Below, piece after piece: positions 5,457-7,459 of a DNA stretch of 7,459 nt. Both the position numbers and the translations under genes were made by a program. The DNA is from Acidimicrobiia bacterium (GTDB taxonomy: Bacteria > Actinomycetota > Acidimicrobiia > IMCC26256 > BP-133). The notes beneath the pieces were generated by a model. That model was given only the letters and a program-made list of their open reading frames with translations, did no database searches and was not told where the DNA came from. Within the stretch, counting starts at the first letter, position 1. Every line of letters begins with the position of its first letter. Where the stretch lies: NCBI GenBank assembly GCA_025934385.1, contig JAICYE010000096.1, positions 1 to 7,459 on the forward strand, written 5' to 3'.

Positions 5457-7459
5457 CCCGGTAGCCGGGGCTCTGGTCCCGCTCGTCGGTGTGCAGCGCC
5501 AGGCGCACGACGACGGGATTCATCACTCCGAGCATCATGGCCGGCACCGCGATCCCGGAGTCGTTGAGGGCCATGCCCAGCAGCGCCGCCACCAGCAGGC
5601 CGACGAACGCCGGGCGCATCTCCGGTGCGCGGCGGCGGATCGCCTCGAGGCGGGGTGACGATCCGTAGGCCAGCCAGGCGATGAAGGCCAGCACCGACGG
5701 CACCAGCGGGATCCAGATCGACGTCGGCAGCACCGACAGGTTCTCGGAGATCTTGCGCTGGACCGCGTCGCTGAACGGCTGCAGCCCCCGGTGGCCGATC
5801 TGCTCGAACAGGCGGCCGAGATGCGTTCGATCACCGGCCGGCCGGCGCAGGTCGAGGAAACCGAGGGCGACGACGGCGGCCACCGCCCCGGCGCCGAGCG
5901 CCGCCAGCCGCCGCCAGGAGACCCTGATCCCGCTCAGCCCCAGCACCACCAGGGCGAAGGCGGGGACCGAGGCGAGGACGCCGCCGACGTCCGAGCCCCA
6001 GAACGGCATCCCGTCGGCGACGAGGGCGACGACGAGGACGGCGCCGGCGGCCCCGACGCCCCGTCGCCCGCCGAGCAGGTTGGCCAGCAGCCCGGCGAGG
6101 AGGACGGCGGCCGCCGCCACCTGGGCGTAGGTGAGGTTGCCGAATCCGGCGAAGCGTCCGCCGACGGTGGGGGAGTAGCCGAACACCGTGCTGATCTGGA
6201 GATGCCCGCCGCTGACGACGTCGACGACGTGGAGGGCCAGCAGCAGCCCGAGCAGCGCCACCAGCGGCCGCATCGTGCCCCGCAGCGCCAGGGCCCCGGC
6301 GGCCAGCACGACGCCGCCGACGATCACCAGCGCCAGGTACGGCCCGACGGTGTCGAGGTCGAGCACCGCCCCGAGGAACGTCAGCGGCACCACGGCCAGC
6401 AGCCACAGCCCGACGAAGTCGAGCCCCCGGCGCAGCCCCCGCCGTCCGGGGTGGCGGGCCAGGACGAACCCGACGACCAGCGACAGGAGGATCTCGATCG
6501 CCACGTAGGTGCCGGCCACCGGGCCGAGCATCCGGTCCCGGAAGCGGGCCTCCCGGTCGGCCTCGACGAACCGGGCGACCGGCGGCGCCGTCCACGACCG
6601 GGGATGGACGTCGTAGGCCCGGCCCTCCATCGAGTCGGTCCGGGGGAGTCCGAGCAGGTCGAGGACGGTGGGGCCGAGGTCGGGCAGGGTGACGTAGCCG
6701 GCCCGCCGGGTGGTGGCGGAGTCCAGCAGCCCCGGCCGCACCCCCGGCGCCCGCAAGGCCGCAACGGTGAGGTGCACGCCGTCCCAGGGATCCGACGGCC
6801 CGGTGACGATCACCGCGTCCCGCTGGAAGTCGACGTCCGCCAGCACCCGCCCGATGAGCGCGTCGGCCGTTTCGAGCGCTCGTCGGCCGAGCTGTGGGTC
6901 CGACAGGTGCCCCGGCGGGATGCCGTGCTGGAAGGCCTGGACCCGGGCGAGGTCCGACGCCTCGAAGAGGATCACCGCCCGCCCGGGGAGGTCCCATGCC
7001 GCCCGGAAGGCCCGGAGCGCCGCCTCGGCGTCGAGGCTCGAGCCCGTGGCCCGACTGGAATCCAGCCGGATCAATCCCCGACTGACATCGCCGGCGGGTA
7101 CCACGCCGTCGTGGTCGACGAGGGCCAGAGCCGCTTCCCGGTGGTAGGTCGACGCGTCGTAGGGCGGCGTGGCGAGGTCGGCGGCGGGGTCGGCCGGCCC
7201 GATGGCCGAATCGGCGTTGGCCACGACCCCTCGGGCCACTCCGCCCCGGGCCAGCGCAGACCCGAGCGCGCCGATCTCAGCTCCCCGGTGCCGGCTGCGG
7301 GCGTCCCGGGCCAGTTCGCCGACGCCGGTCGCCACGACACTCCCCGGGGGGCCCGTGACCGGCGGGCCGGGATGAAGACCGGCCGAACCGGGCCCGGGCC
7401 CGCTCGGCCCCGGCTCGCCGGCGTCGAAGGCGAGGCCCTCCACCGCCGGGACACCGGCC
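5434..7459 (-). CDS. Alkaline-phosphatase-like domain fused to a polytopic membrane domain (5' end outside the window)
   Basis: The frame stays open to the window edge, so the N-terminus is probably missing; a GTG at 7443 exists but gives a start without clear features. Numbering from 7443 (669 residues), residues about 50-290 resemble the alkaline phosphatase/sulfatase superfamily. DFQRDAVIVTG (205-215) resembles the strand before the usual DHG metal motif, and VTLPDLGPTVLDLLGLP (251-267) plus SMEGRAYDV (271-279) is the classic C-terminal signature. Where the metal-binding DHG would stand, the sequence reads GPSDPWDG, so hydrolase activity is doubtful. From 309 onward there are about ten or eleven membrane helices (near 309-328, 342-363, 367-387, 391-410, 438-457, 463-480, 483-503, 511-531, 575-594, 610-627, 629-649). 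Polar motifs sit among them: GRFAGFGN (429-436), SDVGG (484-488) and NDSG (627-630). I recall this arrangement in uncharacterised actinobacterial envelope proteins. The function is unknown. It converges on tldE. Confidence 0.75.
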   Translation of the reverse strand, partial: AGVPAVEGLAFDAGEPGPSGPGPGSAGLHPGPPVTGPPGSVVATGVGELARDARSRHRGAEIGALGSALARGGVARGVVANADSAIGPADPAADLATPPYDASTYHREAALALVDHDGVVPAGDVSRGLIRLDSSRATGSSLDAEAALRAFRAAWDLPGRAVILFEASDLARVQAFQHGIPPGHLSDPQLGRRALETADALIGRVLADVDFQRDAVIVTGPSDPWDGVHLTVAALRAPGVRPGLLDSATTRRAGYVTLPDLGPTVLDLLGLPRTDSMEGRAYDVHPRSWTAPPVARFVEADREARFRDRMLGPVAGTYVAIEILLSLVVGFVLARHPGRRGLRRGLDFVGLWLLAVVPLTFLGAVLDLDTVGPYLALVIVGGVVLAAGALALRGTMRPLVALLGLLLALHVVDVVSGGHLQISTVFGYSPTVGGRFAGFGNLTYAQVAAAAVLLAGLLANLLGGRRGVGAAGAVLVVALVADGMPFWGSDVGGVLASVPAFALVVLGLSGIRVSWRRLAALGAGAVAAVVALGFLDLRRPAGDRTHLGRLFEQIGHRGLQPFSDAVQRKISENLSVLPTSIWIPLVPSVLAFIAWLAYGSSPRLEAIRRRAPEMRPAFVGLLVAALLGMALNDSGIAVPAMMLGVMNPVVVRLALHTDERDQSPGYRVSPAPLP

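Noticed and set aside
5457..5469. CCCGG-TAG-CCGGG inverted repeat just after the tldE stop, as a terminator
   Set aside because: The stem is only 5 bp, with no T-run on either side, and it lies in the coding sequence of the convergent gene. Short G-C palindromes are expected by chance here.
5831..6997. Long minus-strand frame inside the AlkP-like gene
   Set aside because: The translation is Arg/Gly/Pro/Ala-rich with no hydrophobic or family pattern, whereas the other frame gives clear membrane helices and AlkP motifs.

Overview
The window is very GC-rich, with start codons that are mostly GTG, strong purine-rich ribosome binding sites and almost no non-coding DNA. Together with a DUF5317-type membrane protein and small secreted proteins of actinobacterial style, this points to a high-GC actinobacterium, perhaps of the Acidimicrobiia. 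That placement is inference from gene content and composition, since no rRNA or other marker gene is present.

Layout. On the left, two minus-strand genes run toward position 1: a DUF5317 membrane protein (826 to 257) and the first 96 codons of a probable glycosyltransferase (288 down to the edge), overlapping by 32 bases. A 43-base divergent gap (827-869) holds the only AT-rich patch I noticed between genes, and probably carries promoters for both directions. A five-gene plus-strand block follows: a crotonase-fold (enoyl-CoA hydratase/isomerase) protein (870-1646), a small probable lipoprotein (1678-1935), a secreted helical protein of unknown function (1932-2630), TldD (2647-4080) and its partner TldE/PmbA (4077-5456). 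The block is tightly packed, with two 4-base GTGA stop/start overlaps and gaps of only 31 and 16 bases, so it looks like one operon. From the right, a large minus-strand gene (7459 down to 5434, 5' end outside the window) converges on it and overlaps the end of tldE by 23 bases. It encodes a degenerate alkaline-phosphatase-like domain fused to about ten or eleven membrane helices.

How the genes fit together. TldD and TldE are the two halves of a cytoplasmic heterodimeric metalloprotease. TldD carries the HExxxH motif and the late metal-binding cysteine, and TldE lacks them, as in the known pair. The lipoprotein and the secreted protein are translationally coupled and probably act together outside the membrane. 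The crotonase-like protein is an acyl-CoA enzyme with no obvious functional link to its neighbours. The left and right minus-strand genes are envelope-type proteins.

No RNA gene, mobile element, CRISPR array or RiPP precursor was seen. There is no stretch over 300 bases without a gene. The window is mostly ordinary housekeeping-type sequence. The points most worth a second look are the lipoprotein/secreted pair ahead of tldDE, the large AlkP-like polytopic protein with lost metal ligands, the bidirectional start region and the hairpin in the first codons of tldE.
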